A stretch of 64,000 nt of DNA, taken from Cunninghamia lanceolata (lineage: Eukaryota; Streptophyta; Pinopsida; Cupressales; Cupressaceae). The notes below the pieces were generated by a model. The model ran no database searches and had not been told where the DNA came from. It saw only the letters and a list, made by a program, of their open reading frames with translations. The stretch lies in assembly GCA_027924645.1 (NCBI GenBank), contig BSBN01000829.1, positions 6,696,001-6,760,000 on the forward strand. The letters run 5' to 3'. Below are positions 47,401 through 60,668 of the stretch, one piece after another. The position numbers and the translations under genes were made by a program. Each line of letters opens with the position of its first letter. Within the stretch, counting starts at the first letter, position 1.

Positions 47401-48803
47401 TAATCTAAAACAAGTGTCCCATTTAATAAGAAGACAATTATTTATGGTGTGATATTCATCAACCTTAAAAGCATACAATTTGAAAGCACAATATCTTTTT
47501 AGAAGCAAATTGTATCAATATTTTACAACTAAGATGAGATAGATTTAAAATAATATAGCTTTTTAAACCAAATTTTTGGAATCCAAATTTATGTTTTCTT
47601 TATGTAGTCTCTGTTCCATTTAAGGTAGCAACCATCATAGTCATTTCAAGCAATGAATCATCTCTCTTTCACCATTCATTCGCGTCAATAACTAAGAAAA
47701 CAATTGATATATTTCTTACTCTATTCTTACCTCAAAACTCTTCTTTAAAAATTCCACACACTACTCATCATCCTACTAGTGCAAAATCCACTACTGTAAT
47801 AACAATAACAAACACTATTGCTGATGTAAAGAAAATCAAGATCCAAATGGAAAAATGCAAGTCATTACAGGATAAAGACTATTATCCTAAGAAAAGACAA
47901 AAGACTAACAAAGACACTTCTTCTTGGGAGGAGGTGATGAATAAGATGTGTAATGACTAGAGTATTCCTCATTTTTAGTTTTATGTCTTGTCTTTTAAGT
48001 TTTGGTGTGTTCCTTCTATGTTCTGCCTATTCCCTAGCATGTTTAGGTTATATCAGACTGGTATGTCATAATGTTACTTAAAACTTATACTATGCTAGAT
48101 AATTTTTGGACTTGCCTCCCTTTCCCTTCTAGGGTTATTATCAGGGAGATTATGTTTAGAACTGTGTTCATGGACTGATCTTTTTGAGTCATCTATTTTT
48201 GGGACTATTTTTGCTAGTTGATGTGCTCTCATGGTACCCTGGCTCTTAGTGGGTTATTATCACGATTATTATTCTTTTATGTTGTGATGGGGAACTAATC
48301 TAAACTACAAATTTGTATAGAACTGGGACCCTTTTCCCAGCTAACATTAATAAAAAAACAATGGTGTATCATAATGAGATTCATTTTATGATTTATAATA
48401 AGATAAAAGACAATAAAATATTTTTTTGAAATGAGATGCCTTCATGAAAAATGTGTCTATATAGAATTCGATCAAACATATTGCCTTTCACATGCCCTAC
48501 TCCTTTAATAAACACAACAACGACAACTAACATAATCCCTCATATTTTTGTTGAAAACATTGTTACTTTAAAGAATATTACATCTATATTCCCACATATT
48601 CATACTACTAACTTAATTGAATACGTAACATAAATATTCTTCAATAAAAACTATTTTAATTTTATATATAAAACACACAATTATAATATTTAATTTACAT
48701 TACATGCATTTCAAATAATTAAATTTGTATATAATTTACAATGTTGGTTTTTTTAATAATTTATACTTCCCATATAATTACTCAAATTTATATTTCATAA
48801 GTG
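44481..48803. other. Long stretch without recognisable genes
   Basis: AT-rich sequence with a short (TA)n at ~44836. One stop-free plus-strand frame at ~46617-46849 (~77 codons; HSRGRLRRHEPRGEVVNCLD) is coding-like but unrecognised. No LTR pair was found here. Confidence 0.4.
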
Positions 48804-49226
48804 TCACCTACTTTTGGCTAAATGTTGTAGTAATTCATAAAAAGCATCCATAACTATCTTTTCCTTGCCCACAGCTGCCATTCTCATGTCTACCCCATCA
48901 ACTTGTAACATTCCATTATGAAAAGAGGAGAATGTCCATAATTCGAACCGAACATTGCTCCCCACTAGGGAAGATTGGGTGAAAACACCTATCCATACCC
49001 ATTTTCCTTCTTTCTCGTTCATCTGCAGAGTTGGATGGATGAGATTGGAACCACACTTTATATCAAAGCACACGATCCATGCCTCGTTGGAAGAACACCT
49101 CTGTCAAAAGGTAAAAGTCTTCTCCTATCTGCATGAGTCAATCAAAGTGAGACCAAGAAAGTTACAAGACTTCACAATCGCCTCCATGCTAGGCGTTGTC
49201 CACGTTATACATTCGGATTGACATTT
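48804..49226 (-). pseudogene. Terminal-exon-like ORF, possibly from a resistance gene
   Basis: The minus strand has TGCAG just before 49226 (acceptor-like), then a frame of ~140 codons to the stop at 48804, with one TAG and one TGA (~49120-49095). It reads CITWTTPSMEAIVKSCNFLG, CFDIKCGSNLIHPTLQMNEK, WVWIGVFTQSSLVGSNVRFE, MDAFYELLQHLAKSR. It has a beta-rich, secreted- or post-LRR-domain feel, and from memory it resembles C-termini of conifer TIR-NBS-LRR proteins; I cannot confirm that. It is on the same strand as the TIR exon, but no NB-ARC or LRR is visible between. Confidence 0.4.
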
Positions 49227-50630
49227 CTGCAAGTAGTATACAATATAATCAACCAATAAACACTTATTACATAATAATAAGTTAAACTATCTAACATCTA
49301 CATGTTCAAGCATTCAAATTCAAATTTAACTTTCTTGCCCCCTTCCACTAGTCATTTTGGGCTCACTTAGCACACATTTGTGTGACATGTTATGAAATGG
49401 TTTTTAAAGACATTCATTGCACTTTTAATTTCATGCCATGGGAGACAAAAACAAAATCATTAGAACAAACATTGAGTTGGGAGATTAGAAAAGAATCCTA
49501 ATTTACATCATCACCCTAAGTCATCTACATATTTGCATATGATGTCCTTTATCTTGCTCAGTACCATTGAATAGGCTTACAAAGGGGTTTAACCTCAAAG
49601 AAATCAATCCATGTGAGTCAACAAACTTTGTAATGGTCTTTATAAACACCATCTTGACTATGTAGAGGTCATAAAAGACTGAGTTGCACAATTTTTAAGA
49701 GTAAACATTCTATAAGATTAATCATGCCTCTTAGAGATCATATTTGCATGTCAAGTCATTTTTTAGTGCAACTTCAGATCAATCTCGAGCCCTACAAGAT
49801 CAACCCGCTATCTTTTTCTATGATAGTTTGGATTTCAAACATAATTATCATATTGATAGAAACAAAGTTCCAAAATGTGGTGAATCAATTCTACATGACA
49901 TCAACATTATTCCAATAGTAATTATAGAGCTAAACCACTCTATCTTCCTATTTAATTTTCATTTATTTCAATATAATTGAGTCTCAACTCTTTAATCTAG
50001 GTTAATTTGTTTTTCATTCATATTTATTAATTAGTCTAATGTAAATATTTAGTAAGGCTTATTTAACACTTATATTTTTGGTGAACCAACACTCCCAGAC
50101 CCAACCTTACCTTCCCCTTACATTTTCCTTTGATCTTATCTAAGGATCTAATTAGTTTCAACAACATATATTTCAACTTAGATCTGATTGGGGTTTAGAT
50201 TCACCCTTGTCTGTCATTATTTTATTTATCTTGTAGGTTTTGGCTTTTGAGTTAAGTCTATATTATTTGAAATAGTACATTAATATGGATGTAAGGATCC
50301 ATGGATAGAGGCAAGTGAATGCACCTTAGAGGGATTCTATATGTAGAGAGAATGGAGGAGAAGCAATTAGAGGTGATGGTTAGATTTTGGTGGATAGAGA
50401 TCTACAAGGAGTTTGGGAGTGGGTATAGAGGATAAAACTTAACAGAGGCTAGGATATGGCCAAGCTAAAATCTAGAAGAGGTGAAGGAAGAGGACTATTT
50501 TCTTTTGAGGAACCTCTATCATGTGATGGAGCACACTCCAATTTGTGTTTAGTTTTAAAGAGTGGTTTTACCACTCATCCTTTATTTGTAGTACTATGCT
50601 TACAAACTCTTACTTGGGATGTTTGATGTA
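49227..50630. other. Stretch without recognisable genes
   Basis: AT-rich; two overlapping short open frames at 49724-49980 show no motif. Confidence 0.4.
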
Positions 50631-50631
50631 G

Positions 50632-51500
50632 GAGTATCTAAAGGTTTGAGCAATAAACATCAACAAAAATATATATTTTATTTTGCTTTTGTATTTTCCT
50701 AGGTTACTTGTTAAATAATTAATCACGAAACCCCTTGGGATTAAATGCAAGGCATCTTATTTAAAATCATTGATTAAAATCTCATGTAATGGTAATTGCT
50801 ATGCCACACTAGGACTTGGGAAGAGAACATTTAATTTCTAAACACTTGTAACTTGTTTAAAGATAATCTGTGATGCATCATTATGAAAGAGGTTATTATG
50901 ATACCTCATTATGTGGGGGTGCATTAAAGAGAATATTCAACCAAACAATAATGTTGCATTTAGAAGACTATTCCAATTGGGATATTTTTAGCTATTGTAA
51001 GAAAATATCTTACAGAAGGGCATTACACTTGACCAAATTGCATGCATACAAACTTGGTCACTCCATCTTTGGTGTTGTAACTCTGAAGCAAAAAATTCTG
51101 CATAGGGAGGGCAACAGAAATAAATATGCATATTTTTGGAGGATGAAAACTACATATAATGCTTGGAAATTGAAGGAGATTTAGCTTCTAGAGAGAGGAT
51201 CAATAGGTAGAAAGAAGGAGCATGGAGTTCCTTCTATGTTTGTAGACTTCTAGGAAGCTTAAGTATGGAGATTGAAGGTTAATAGAATATGTGTTTTGTG
51301 GCATGTGTATGTTGTTTTGTAAGTTTAAATGTTGAGTTTGCAAGGAGAAACCCAATCAAATTTTCCTTAAGTAGTGGTGTTGCTTATGTTTGTCAGTTTC
51401 CAGATGTTGATTGCTATATCTGTAATGGGAAACTATCCCAAAATCTCTCGCAAGACTTGTGTATTATTCCAATATATTGTTGAGTCAAAATCCAATGTTG
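50632..51500 (+). mobile_element. Diverged relative of the L-family LTR (partial)
   Basis: TGATGTAGGAGTATCTAAAGG, then AAACATCAACAAAAATATAT, follows the L LTR start (TGATGCAGGAGCAT...CTACATCAACAAAAAATAT) base for base in many places. Similarity becomes weak downstream; a short open frame at 50870-51184 is not recognised. The end is approximate. Confidence 0.5.
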
Positions 51501-53105
51501 CGTTTTGAAAACCTTAGTTTTGTGATGGATTATTGATGTGTTTCTATTCTCAAAATTAAATTTATGAAAGTTGTGTTTTCTTAAGTGATTTTTATTAGGA
51601 GTTTGTAAGATGTAAGTGTGTGGTTTTAGTGTTTTTGCAATGACAAAGATTCTATTTATTTAACGACTTGTCCTTAATTATATCACAAAAGATCTAAAAA
51701 TACTTTGTTTCTTAAAATCATAATAATTATTAAATATAAATTATGGTTTTGATTTTGCAGAATATCAATTAAAGTATTTAGAAGTTGTCACATTTTGTAA
51801 AGTGAAATTGTTTTATTGTTATGATTATTTTAAGCTTTTAGCATAAATTCCCACCTATCATATGTGTGAATAAGATAAGGTTTAGTATAGTAATTGAACA
51901 ACATTTTAAAATATTTTAATAGTATTATAATGATGAAAATTGCATTCATGTGCCCTTTTAGACGTTATGTTTTGAGTTCACTTCTATTAGAATATTCTTA
52001 TGCAATTATAAGTTTATAAGTTCAACATATTCTTGCATGAATTTGGCTCATAACATTATTATCTCTAAGTCCCATTAGCATAGTTTATCTTTAGAAATTT
52101 TGACACTTTATAAGTTAGTGCATTTTACAATGCAACAAGGTCCAATAGATGGGAAATGTGAAAATATTAACTTTTGAAAAAAAATGACACTCGAGTTTGA
52201 ACTAACGAGTTATAACACAAAGAAGTTTCCTATAAAAGAGGCCTCTTTTAATACATTTGCACTAAAAAGCAAAAATATGCCTATGCCTTGAGTGAACCTA
52301 GCCTTCCAACTACTCGTTGGAATCGGCAAGGAGTGAAGAAGAGAATAGTTTGGTTTTTGAGGGGGAATTGGCCTCATGTCAATCCGGGCCTCACCTTTCG
52401 TCTTCCACAGTCAAACATACAAGACTAACTAAACAATTAATTCCTCCTTAAAACAATTTCCCCCAAAATTTGATAGACCCCCTTGTTATAACATTAAAAA
52501 ACACAATTTTAAATGCTTTTAAATGAAAGAAAAAATTTCCTATGTTCAACACTTGAAAACATAATTTTAGATTTTAAATACTTTCAAAAAATAAAAAGAA
52601 GGCAAAATTTTGAGAATGGGGGAAATTAGGTTTAGGGCAAAATTTCCAGCACATAAAAAATAGGGCAAAGGGGCATCTAGGAAATGGTGGCCAGATGAGG
52701 TACAGGGGCGACCAAGATTGTAGGGTATAAAAAACTTCACAAAGCAGGGGTGGCCATACTAATGCAGGAACGACTAAGAATAATGGCGGTGCTTAGAGGA
52801 AGAAGCTGACAAAATGACACCTTTTACACCAGAGCCTTGCAGCATCTGTTAAGTTACTCCTCCTTCTGAGGAGGATTGCACTTCCTTTCTGTAGGATCGC
52901 CCTTCTAGTGTGACAGATCAAACCTTTGATGCCCTTCACATGCCCTTTTTGTGAGCAAAAATGTGTCATGCAGGCCTTCTCCATACTAAGCCGTGACCCT
53001 TTATGGACAAAGATGGACACCTTCAGGGAAGAAATCAACCTAAACAGGGACAATTTTCTCTACACAAAAAAATGAGCCTTCTGTTCAAAAATTGACCCTA
53101 CTTCA
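51501..53105. other. Stretch without recognisable genes
   Basis: Includes a perfect 18-base palindrome at 52233-52250. A minus-strand open frame at 52793-53053 shows no motif. Confidence 0.4.
52233..52250. repeat. Perfect 18-bp palindrome
   Basis: TAAAAGAGGCCTCTTTTA equals its own reverse complement. It overlaps a TATAAAAG sequence. Confidence 0.9.
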
Positions 53106-53470
53106 TGTTAGAGTAGGAATATTAACACTATTACTTATATTTAAATAAGTAATTATGTGTATATTCCCCACATGACATAAGACACCTCAGCTGGGTGTGT
53201 GGAAGTTAGGAAGAGTCCTTCAAACTCTTTCACTCCACTTAGCTTGCCACATCTACTTGAGATATCCTTAAGTTATGGGATTGACTCCCATTAACTCAAA
53301 CTCTCAACACTATTTGTACACAACACTTGTTCATAATTCATTAGCAATTATGTGATTATGTAATTAATCATCTTTTGTGTCATTTGTTCTCATTTGCTCC
53401 ATTTGTGATTAGCATTCTCTCAATAATCTAAGTTCTATCACTTCGGGCCTATGAAGAAGACCTCCTCTAT
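53106..53470 (+). mobile_element. Possible solo LTR
   Basis: Starts TGTTAGAGTAGGAATATTAA and contains an 8-bp-arm hairpin (ATTACTTA / TAAGTAAT, ~53132-53155). No partner or TSD found; low confidence. Confidence 0.3.
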
Positions 53471-53756
53471 AGATTGTTTGAAATAGGGGCGACAAGGGTT
53501 TGAACTTAAATTTAATTTCTTTAAAGGGGGAAGTAGCTCATAAAAATAACATCTACCTTATAAATTAAATAAAATTGACAAAATGTAATAGTAAGTATCT
53601 TGAGATGAAAACTTTAAATCAGATTTGGATTTGATAATAAATCTTTCCAATCTATGCTAAAAAGAGAAGAGATTCCATTGTAGAACTACTATGTTGTATT
53701 CTGAGATACAATATGTCATAACATGCAAGAAAAGGAAGAGAGTATTTGATACTTAC

Positions 53757-53977
53757 TCCTCATTCTTGACAATGGAGCCTTTAACATATGAAACCTTTTG
53801 CAGTGCCATTTTCCAATCCTCAAGCATTTCTAAAGCATATCTGGCCTTGGCTTCATGCTTGAAAAATGCTTTAGCATAGATTCCTTTTCCTTTACAAATC
53901 CAATGGATATCACTAGGATCAACATTGTAAAAGACGAGAATAATTTTTTTTTCAATTTTGAGTATAAAGGATAACTC
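53757..53977 (-). pseudogene. TIR-domain exon of a TNL resistance gene, 3' part
   Basis: The minus strand from 53977 reads SFILKIEKKIILVFYNVDPS, DIHWICKGKGIYAKAFFKHE and ALEMLEDWKMALQKVSYV, the C-terminal half of a plant TIR domain (the VFY.VDPS block is diagnostic). It ends with GTAAGT (53751-53756), a good splice donor, matching the usual TNL first-exon end. The frame joins without a break to the other half at 60669 once element C and one target copy are removed. Confidence 0.85.
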
Positions 53978-55404
53978 TCTTAACCCCTGTGGTATTCTAG
54001 TGTTGGCATTGTGTCAAATGAGTGTTATTACAGTGATGGCACAGCCGCATCATGGTGTGGTATTTATGTTCTTTGGCCCATGATCAGTTCAGTATGATGT
54101 TATTCATGATTAGTTTAGTGTGATGTTATTTAGTGGCAGTGGCACTTGTATTGCTAGTGGCATTTTGTACTTCTGGACAGTGGCATTTGTTATTTGATTG
54201 TGGCAAAGTGATATTTGTATATCTTGCTTATGTTAGCTTATATGATGTCATTATAACAGTTCACACAAGATAACAGTATGTTTGGCCTACATGATATACT
54301 TCTATCATTTGATGTTTATACACCTTGTTTGACTCTTCTTGTGACACAACTTCATGCTACTTGGTTATATGGATCTCTTCTAAAAGCCTTCATCATATCA
54401 TATTCATTGAGCTCACTAAAAGTTTTCAAGCTTCATTATTGTTTTCAAGGTGCATGAGGATTACTAAAAGTATTCTCTCATCTCATGAAGGACATTTTTC
54501 AATATTATTATTATGTTTTGAAAGTCACACATTTATAAGTTTTCGAAGGGCTTCATTAGTATCAAATACATATCTTTCTAATATTAAGAGTCATTTCATC
54601 GAGCCTCTAAGAGAGTTTACTGGCTAGGCAAGTTGTAAGAGTTTCAATTAGGTAAAAGGAAAATGTTTGTACTTGAGTTTTTACCGGCCCATTTAGGACA
54701 CACTAGGAGCACCAGTCACATGACATATTTGATAGTCTTTTGATTTCATTTTGTAAAGTATAAGCTCTATTTTGAGCTAGGGTTTTCTACTTCTGATTTC
54801 ATCATGAAAATACATGGTTTTAATAGCACAATGAGTGGAAGCCTGTTGATGAGACAATGCTGGACTATGCAATCACTTTGGTAAAGGTTGTTGACTTAAT
54901 CCTCAGCTGATATGATTATTTTGGGCCGACTCATCAGGTGATATTGTTTTTATCTCTACACTCAGTTTTTAATCTCAGTTCTTTGAGCAGTGACAGTTAT
55001 AGATTTTTGCTTTTGTGTTTCAAATATATGAATAGTTCTTTTACCATGGTGGTTAGGGTTTTGAAACACAAACTTTTCTTTCAATGGTTGAGGTTGTATT
55101 AGTTGAAAACTATGGAGTTTCAAGAACTTGTTATGGATTTGTTACACCTTGTTGTGAACAGTTATAACTATCCTGAAATGAACATTCAGGTTAAAAAAAA
55201 TTCATATAGTTTCATGAAATAGTATTGGGTCTATAACCCTGGTTAAGGGTTTAACAAGTATCTTGGTTCTTAAATGAATATCTTGGCTTCACCATTCAAG
55301 ATTGAAGTTCACAGTTGGTAAAAGTTAATTAGGTGTTGCCAAAAATACTTTGTTTTATAAGACACTGATTCACCCCCCCTCTCAGTGTCTTGCATACTCC
55401 AACA
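53978..55404 (+). repeat. 5' LTR of element C
   Basis: Begins TCTTAACCCCTGTGG (TG changed to TC) and ends ACTCCAACA. Confidence 0.92.
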
Positions 55405-55406
55405 AG

Positions 55407-55418
55407 TGGTGTCAGATC
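55407..55418 (+). other. Primer-binding site of element C
   Basis: TGGTGTCAGATC, two changes from TGGTATCAGAGC. Confidence 0.75.
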
Positions 55419-55477
55419 TAGACCCTTGTCCAGTAGGTCTAACCAACCTTAAGGTTTCCTGGTCGTGAAGTAATGTG

Positions 55478-56802
55478 ATGGGTAAGTGCAAAAGAAGTAG
55501 AGGTCAAAAGAAAAACACTTATGTCAAGCAAAATAATAACCAAAATGAAGTCAGATTGTCTCATGAAAATTCCTTGTCACTTGATTCAATAAGTGATAAC
55601 AAGCACAATCCTGTAGAAGAAAAGATGTCTACTAAAGAAATTGATATTTTTGTTGTTGAAATTACTGATACAGAAGGAGATTTCTTTATAGATCAAGATG
55701 GACAGGAGATAAATAAAAATGACTGTGAAGTGGATTTTAAAGGAGAGCTTATATCTTGTCTAAATGTGATTAGGGATCTTGAAAGAGAAAATCAGAAACT
55801 CAAGATACAAATTGAAGAAAGAGAAAGAATTGAAAAGGAAAAGGAAGTCAAGTTGAAAGAAAAAGAAGAAATGTGCAAAAAGTTAGAGGATGAACTCGAT
55901 TCCTTGAAAAAGAGTTACCTATTAAAAGTTGATTCAAATAACATGATCTTAAATCTGAAAACAAAGATAGAGGAGACTAAAAAACCTTGGATGCCAAAAC
56001 CTTTGAGTGCCATAAACTTGAAGAAGAGTTTGTTTCTTTAAAGAAAGATCTTGAAGATCATAAGATTCAGTTAGAAAAATATAAGAAGTTTGAGAAAAGT
56101 ATTAATGCACTGGATGATATGTTAGATAGAAAAAAATATTCTAATGATCTTACTGGCTTAGGATATGAGGAAGGACAAGCATCTTCAAGTGGAACAGAAT
56201 CAAAAATTGAAACAGTTTTTGTATCTGCTAATGGGAAAGGATAGAGCTTTAAAATCAGGAATACACCAAGGAAGAAGATTGATTTCGATCATCATGTTGC
56301 TGCTCCTGCAAATAAGACTGAAGATAAATGTGTTGATAAAGGCAGAAGGACAAGCCTCTCAAGATCTTCACTTTTCAGATGAAATCAATCAGCAAGGTAC
56401 AATTTCTTTTCTAGTTATTGCTATTGCTGTCATGCTTATGGCCATAAAGCAACTGATTGTTGGAAGCATTCTCATGAATTGTCAAATAGTGGTCAAAGTT
56501 ATCAATTTGGTCCTCTTGCAAAGGTTTGTAATGTTCAAGCAAGATATGATCCTTCTAGGTTTTCAAGAAGATATGAGTTCTTTACTCCTTTTGGAAATAA
56601 TGTCACATGTTTTAAGTGTCATAAACTTGGGCATAGAGCATATTTTTGTAGAATTGGTCCTATGAATTCACCTGGACATGACAAAAGGGAAGATACCTTG
56701 AACAAGAAGAGAGAGACTGAGAAAGTTTGGAGAAGAAAACAACCAAGAGATGAGAAACCAAAACCCATGCATGTTACACAAAAGACATTATCCTTTGCAT
56801 GA
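55478..56802 (+). pseudogene. gag of element C (coiled coil, zinc knuckles)
   Basis: ATG at 55478 (MGKCKRSRGQKKN) starts a basic tail, an acidic stretch, then a long K/E-rich coiled coil (ERERIEKEKEVKLKEKEEM). A frame change near 55975 leads to KLEEEFVSLKKDLEDH and KSINALDDMLDRKKYSNDL, then stops at 56242 and ~56380, then knuckles CYCCHAYGHKATDCW (~56412-56463) and CFKCHKLGHRAYFC (~56609-56650). The end lies at 56802. Same gag family as C0 (1-338) and A1; original length about 440 codons. No pol follows. Confidence 0.85.
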
Positions 56803-59175
56803 GAACTGGCTTAATGTCAAGGGGAGATGCTTATTGTTTATCTTTCATCCCCAAGGAGTTCGGAGGCTTGTTTCTATACAAAGAGAAGTTGGTGTTAGCA
56901 TGATATGTTGTCAAAAGAAGTTTGATGTCTGTCATTTTATGAATTTCAATTGATAATGTTCACTTTCTTCATAGAGGTGCAGTTATATGATTATTTATAT
57001 CATTACAAGGTGTAGATAATCCAAGTGAAGTGTATTTCTGACTTGCTTGGATGTTCATGCTTTGAAAGTGGTGTTGCTAATGTTGAAAAGCATTGCTCAT
57101 GTTGAAAATGAAGTTGTTCATGCCTCTTGAATATCTTCTCAACAAGGTTCATGCTATGAGTGTTTTGACAAGGGTTTCTGCTAGTTATTATTGTTTTTGT
57201 TATGACAATGGTTCCTGTCTAGTTTCTGCCAGTTATGGGATATGACAATGTACAAAATGACAAATGACAGTCCTTTTGGACAGTGGTACAGAGGTGAGTA
57301 CATGCTGATGTCATTTGTTTACTGATGTTGTTTGATGCACTCAGATACATATATTTACACAATGATCTATCTGACTAAATGAATAGTGTTAGGACAGTCT
57401 TTGAGTGAGTCAAGTTTGGAGATTGGTATTACAGAGTTACCTCAGAAACTGTTTCATCTCATGGTGTCACAATAATGTTGTTTTGATATGCTTTCATGTT
57501 CATCATGCAATTGTTCCTCATGTCATAACTGGATCTTAGGATATCAAGGATGTGATTGTGTTGTTGATAGCATGTATGGTTTTGCTTATTAGGACCCTGT
57601 AGTTATTTGTTGACATATGATTGGATGTCTTGAAAATGGACTGTTAGAGCTCATGCAAAGCTGAGATCATGGCACAGGTGTAGTTTGATATTTGAAACTA
57701 GTATAGATTGCATAAAATGATGTTTAGAATGTTCTCTATATGGTGATAGTGTTCTCTGTTTGAGTTTTCATGAATGATGACAGTGAAATCCATGTTTGAA
57801 GACAGTGATTGATGTTGTTAATACAGTGCAGAGTCGACTAGTTTTCTTAATTGTAGTTGAGCATGGTGTAGAAAGTGCAAGGACAAAGGTAACTATTATA
57901 TCTCCTGACAAAGACAGTGAATAAGGACAATATTTGTCATTTGCTGATTTCATGCTAAAAGTACAAGAAAACATTCATCACTATATGGCAAAAAGATAGT
58001 TTGACTTGATATTCATGAATCTATATGATCAATGTTGTTTCTAGAATCAGTTTGCAATTGTCTATGTAATAGGGATATGTAATAGAAAGTATAAATATAA
58101 TAGTCATAATATATGCAGAGGTTCAGTGATCATTGTAAGGTTTCCTGGTATGTATGATGTGAGTTTTTTATTTGAGCATATGATATGGTTTTATTGAATT
58201 CACATCAGTTGAAAAGGAGAATTTTTGTTTTGACAGTGATACCATGCTACATTTCATGATGAGGTGACTAATGGTAATAGTTTTTGGTTGGTAACAATTT
58301 CAAGAACTTCATACTTAGAGATGTATGCTTGAGTTTGCTCTTGAACTCATCTTGATGTCTTTGATAGAGTTGACAAAGTGTTATGATTCATGCTCAGAAT
58401 TTAGTAGCTACAGTCTTAGTGTGGTAATGTTTTGACAAGGATCACTTAAGTCAGGCAAAATGTATAAGAATTTTTTAGATAGCTCATTGATGTCAAAAAT
58501 TTGTTCTTGGATTTCATGTTGTTAAGGATAGATGCTATGTTTTTAGTTGATGCCATTTAATAGAGATGTCATGATCATGATATAGGATATTTGTCTTTGT
58601 TGTTATATAGCTTGAAAGATATTCTTTTGGTGCCTGATTCTTGATACAACATTTCATAACAGTATCCTTTGTTGTTGTTCTTCTTTGCTTTTCAATTGGA
58701 GCAGTCTTGTCAATGGAGCTCTGTTATAGGGGGAGTGTGTGCAAAGTAGTGAATACCTGTTTTCACATTTCACTTTATTTGTTTCTCGTACAATTTGACA
58801 TTTGCATGCTTTAATATTGGTTATTCATGCTGGTTGTGATCTATGGTTATTCTCCCAACTTTATTGACCCCAGCCTTTGGCATTATTGTCAAAAGGGGGA
58901 GAAAGTATATTGACATGCATGTATTCATGTTTATACTGTTCAAATGATGTATGATGTAGATGATATATTCATATGCTTGGCTACAGTGTACAGATGTTGC
59001 ATTCATGCTTCAGTTTGCTTGTGCAGATGCATTATTGATTGGCTCATGGTATTCATATTTAGCTTATATTTATTTAGGTGGATTGACATCTCTTTGTGGT
59101 TGCAGATGAGTTACAATGTTTTAGACTAAACAGGTGTATTAGTGATGATTTGACACCAATGCCAAAGGGGGAGTT
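56803..59175 (+). other. Non-coding interior of element C
   Basis: 2.4 kb with no open frame above ~70 codons and no RT, integrase or RNase H motif. Starts with CTTAATGTCAAGGGGAGA, like the region after gag in A1 (GGCTTAGGGGGGAG). T-rich, with repeated TGTTG and ATGATG words. Confidence 0.6.
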
Positions 59176-60668
59176 TGTTGACCCCTGTGGCATTCTAGTG
59201 TTGGCACTGTGTCAAATGAGTGTTATTACAATGATGGCATAGCTGCATCATGGTGTGGTATTTATGTTCTCTGGCCCATGATCAATTCAGTATATTACAG
59301 TGATGGCACAACTGCATCATGGTGTGGTATTTATGTTCTTTGGCCCATGATCAGTTCAGTATGATGTTATTCATGATCATTTCAGTGTGATGTTATTCAG
59401 TGGCAGTGGCACTTGTATTGCTAGTGACATTTGTACTTCTGAATAGTGGCATTTGTTATTTGATTGTGGCAAAGTGATATTTGTATATCTTGCTTATGTT
59501 AGCTTATATGATATCACTATGACAGTTCACACAAGATAATAGTATGTTTGGCCTACATGATATACTTCTATCATTTGATGTTGATACGCCTTCTTTGACT
59601 CTTCTTGTGACACAACTTCATGCTACTTGGGTATACAGATTTCTTCTAAAAGCCTTCATCATATCATATTCATTGAGCTCACTAAAAGCTTTCAAGATTC
59701 ATTAATGTTTTCAAGGTGCATGAGGATTACTAAAAGTATTCTCTCATCTCATGAAGGACATTTTTCGATATTATTATTATGTTTTGAAAGTCACACATTT
59801 ATAAGTTTTTGAAGGGCTTCATTAGTATCAAATACATATCTTTCTAATATTAAGAGTCATTTCATCAGGCCTCTAAGTGAGTTTACCAGTTGCACAGGTT
59901 GTAAGACTTTCAATCAGGTAAAAGGAAAATGTTTCTACTTGAGTTTTCACCAGCCCATTTAGGACACACTGGGAGCACCAGTCACATGACATATTTAATC
60001 ATCTTTTGATTTCATTATGCAAAGTATAAGCTCTATTTCAAGCTAGGGTTTTCTACTTCTGATTTCATCATGAAAATACATGGTTTTAATGGCACAATGA
60101 GTGGAAGCCTGTTGATGAGACAATGCTGGACTATGCAGTCACTTTGGTAAAGGTTGTTGACTTAATCCTCAGCTGATATGATTGTTTTTGGCTGACTCAT
60201 CAGGTGATATTGTTTTTATCTCTGCACTCAGTTTTTAATCTCAGTTCTTTGAGTAGCGACAATTATAGATTTTTGTTTTTGTGTTTCAAATATATGAATA
60301 GTTCTTTTACCATGGTGGTTAGGGTTTCAAAACACAATTTTCTTTCGATGGCTGAGGTTGTATTAGTTGAAAACTATGGAGTTTCAAGAACTTGTTATGG
60401 ATTTGTTACACCTTATTGTGAACAGTTATAACTGTCCTGAAATGAACATTCAGGTTAAAAAAATTTCATATGGTTTCATGAAACAGTTTTGGGTCTGTAA
60501 CCTTGGTTAAGGGTTTAACAAGTAACCTGGTTCTTAAATGAATATCTTGCCTTCACCATTGAAGAACGAAGTTCACAGTTGGTAAAAGTTAATTAGGTGT
60601 TGCCAAAAACAAGTATGTTTTATAAGACACTGATTCACCCCCCTCTCAGTGTCTTGCGTACTCCAACA
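59176..60668 (+). repeat. 3' LTR of element C
   Basis: Begins TGTTGACCCCTGTGG and ends ACTCCAACA. It carries a ~69-bp tandem duplication (~59224-59360) lacking in the 5' LTR, which accounts for its extra length. Confidence 0.92.

Larger units (their letters stand above)
53978..60668 (+). mobile_element. Element C: LTR retrotransposon with gag but no pol
   Basis: LTRs 53978-55404 (1427 bp) and 59176-60668 (1493 bp), flanks AACTC (53973-53977) and AACTT (60669-60673), a 5-bp duplication with one change. PBS-like TGGTGTCAGATC at 55407-55418 and purine tract AAAGGGGGAG at ~59164. The interior encodes gag only; ~2.4 kb after it is without coding signal. This fits TR-GAG type non-autonomous elements. 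LTRs are about 95% alike by eye: the youngest insertion here. Confidence 0.93.

Noticed and set aside
53978..60668. Looked for pol genes in element C
   Set aside because: No RT, integrase or RNase H motif found on either strand by reading; a profile search could still find degenerate traces.
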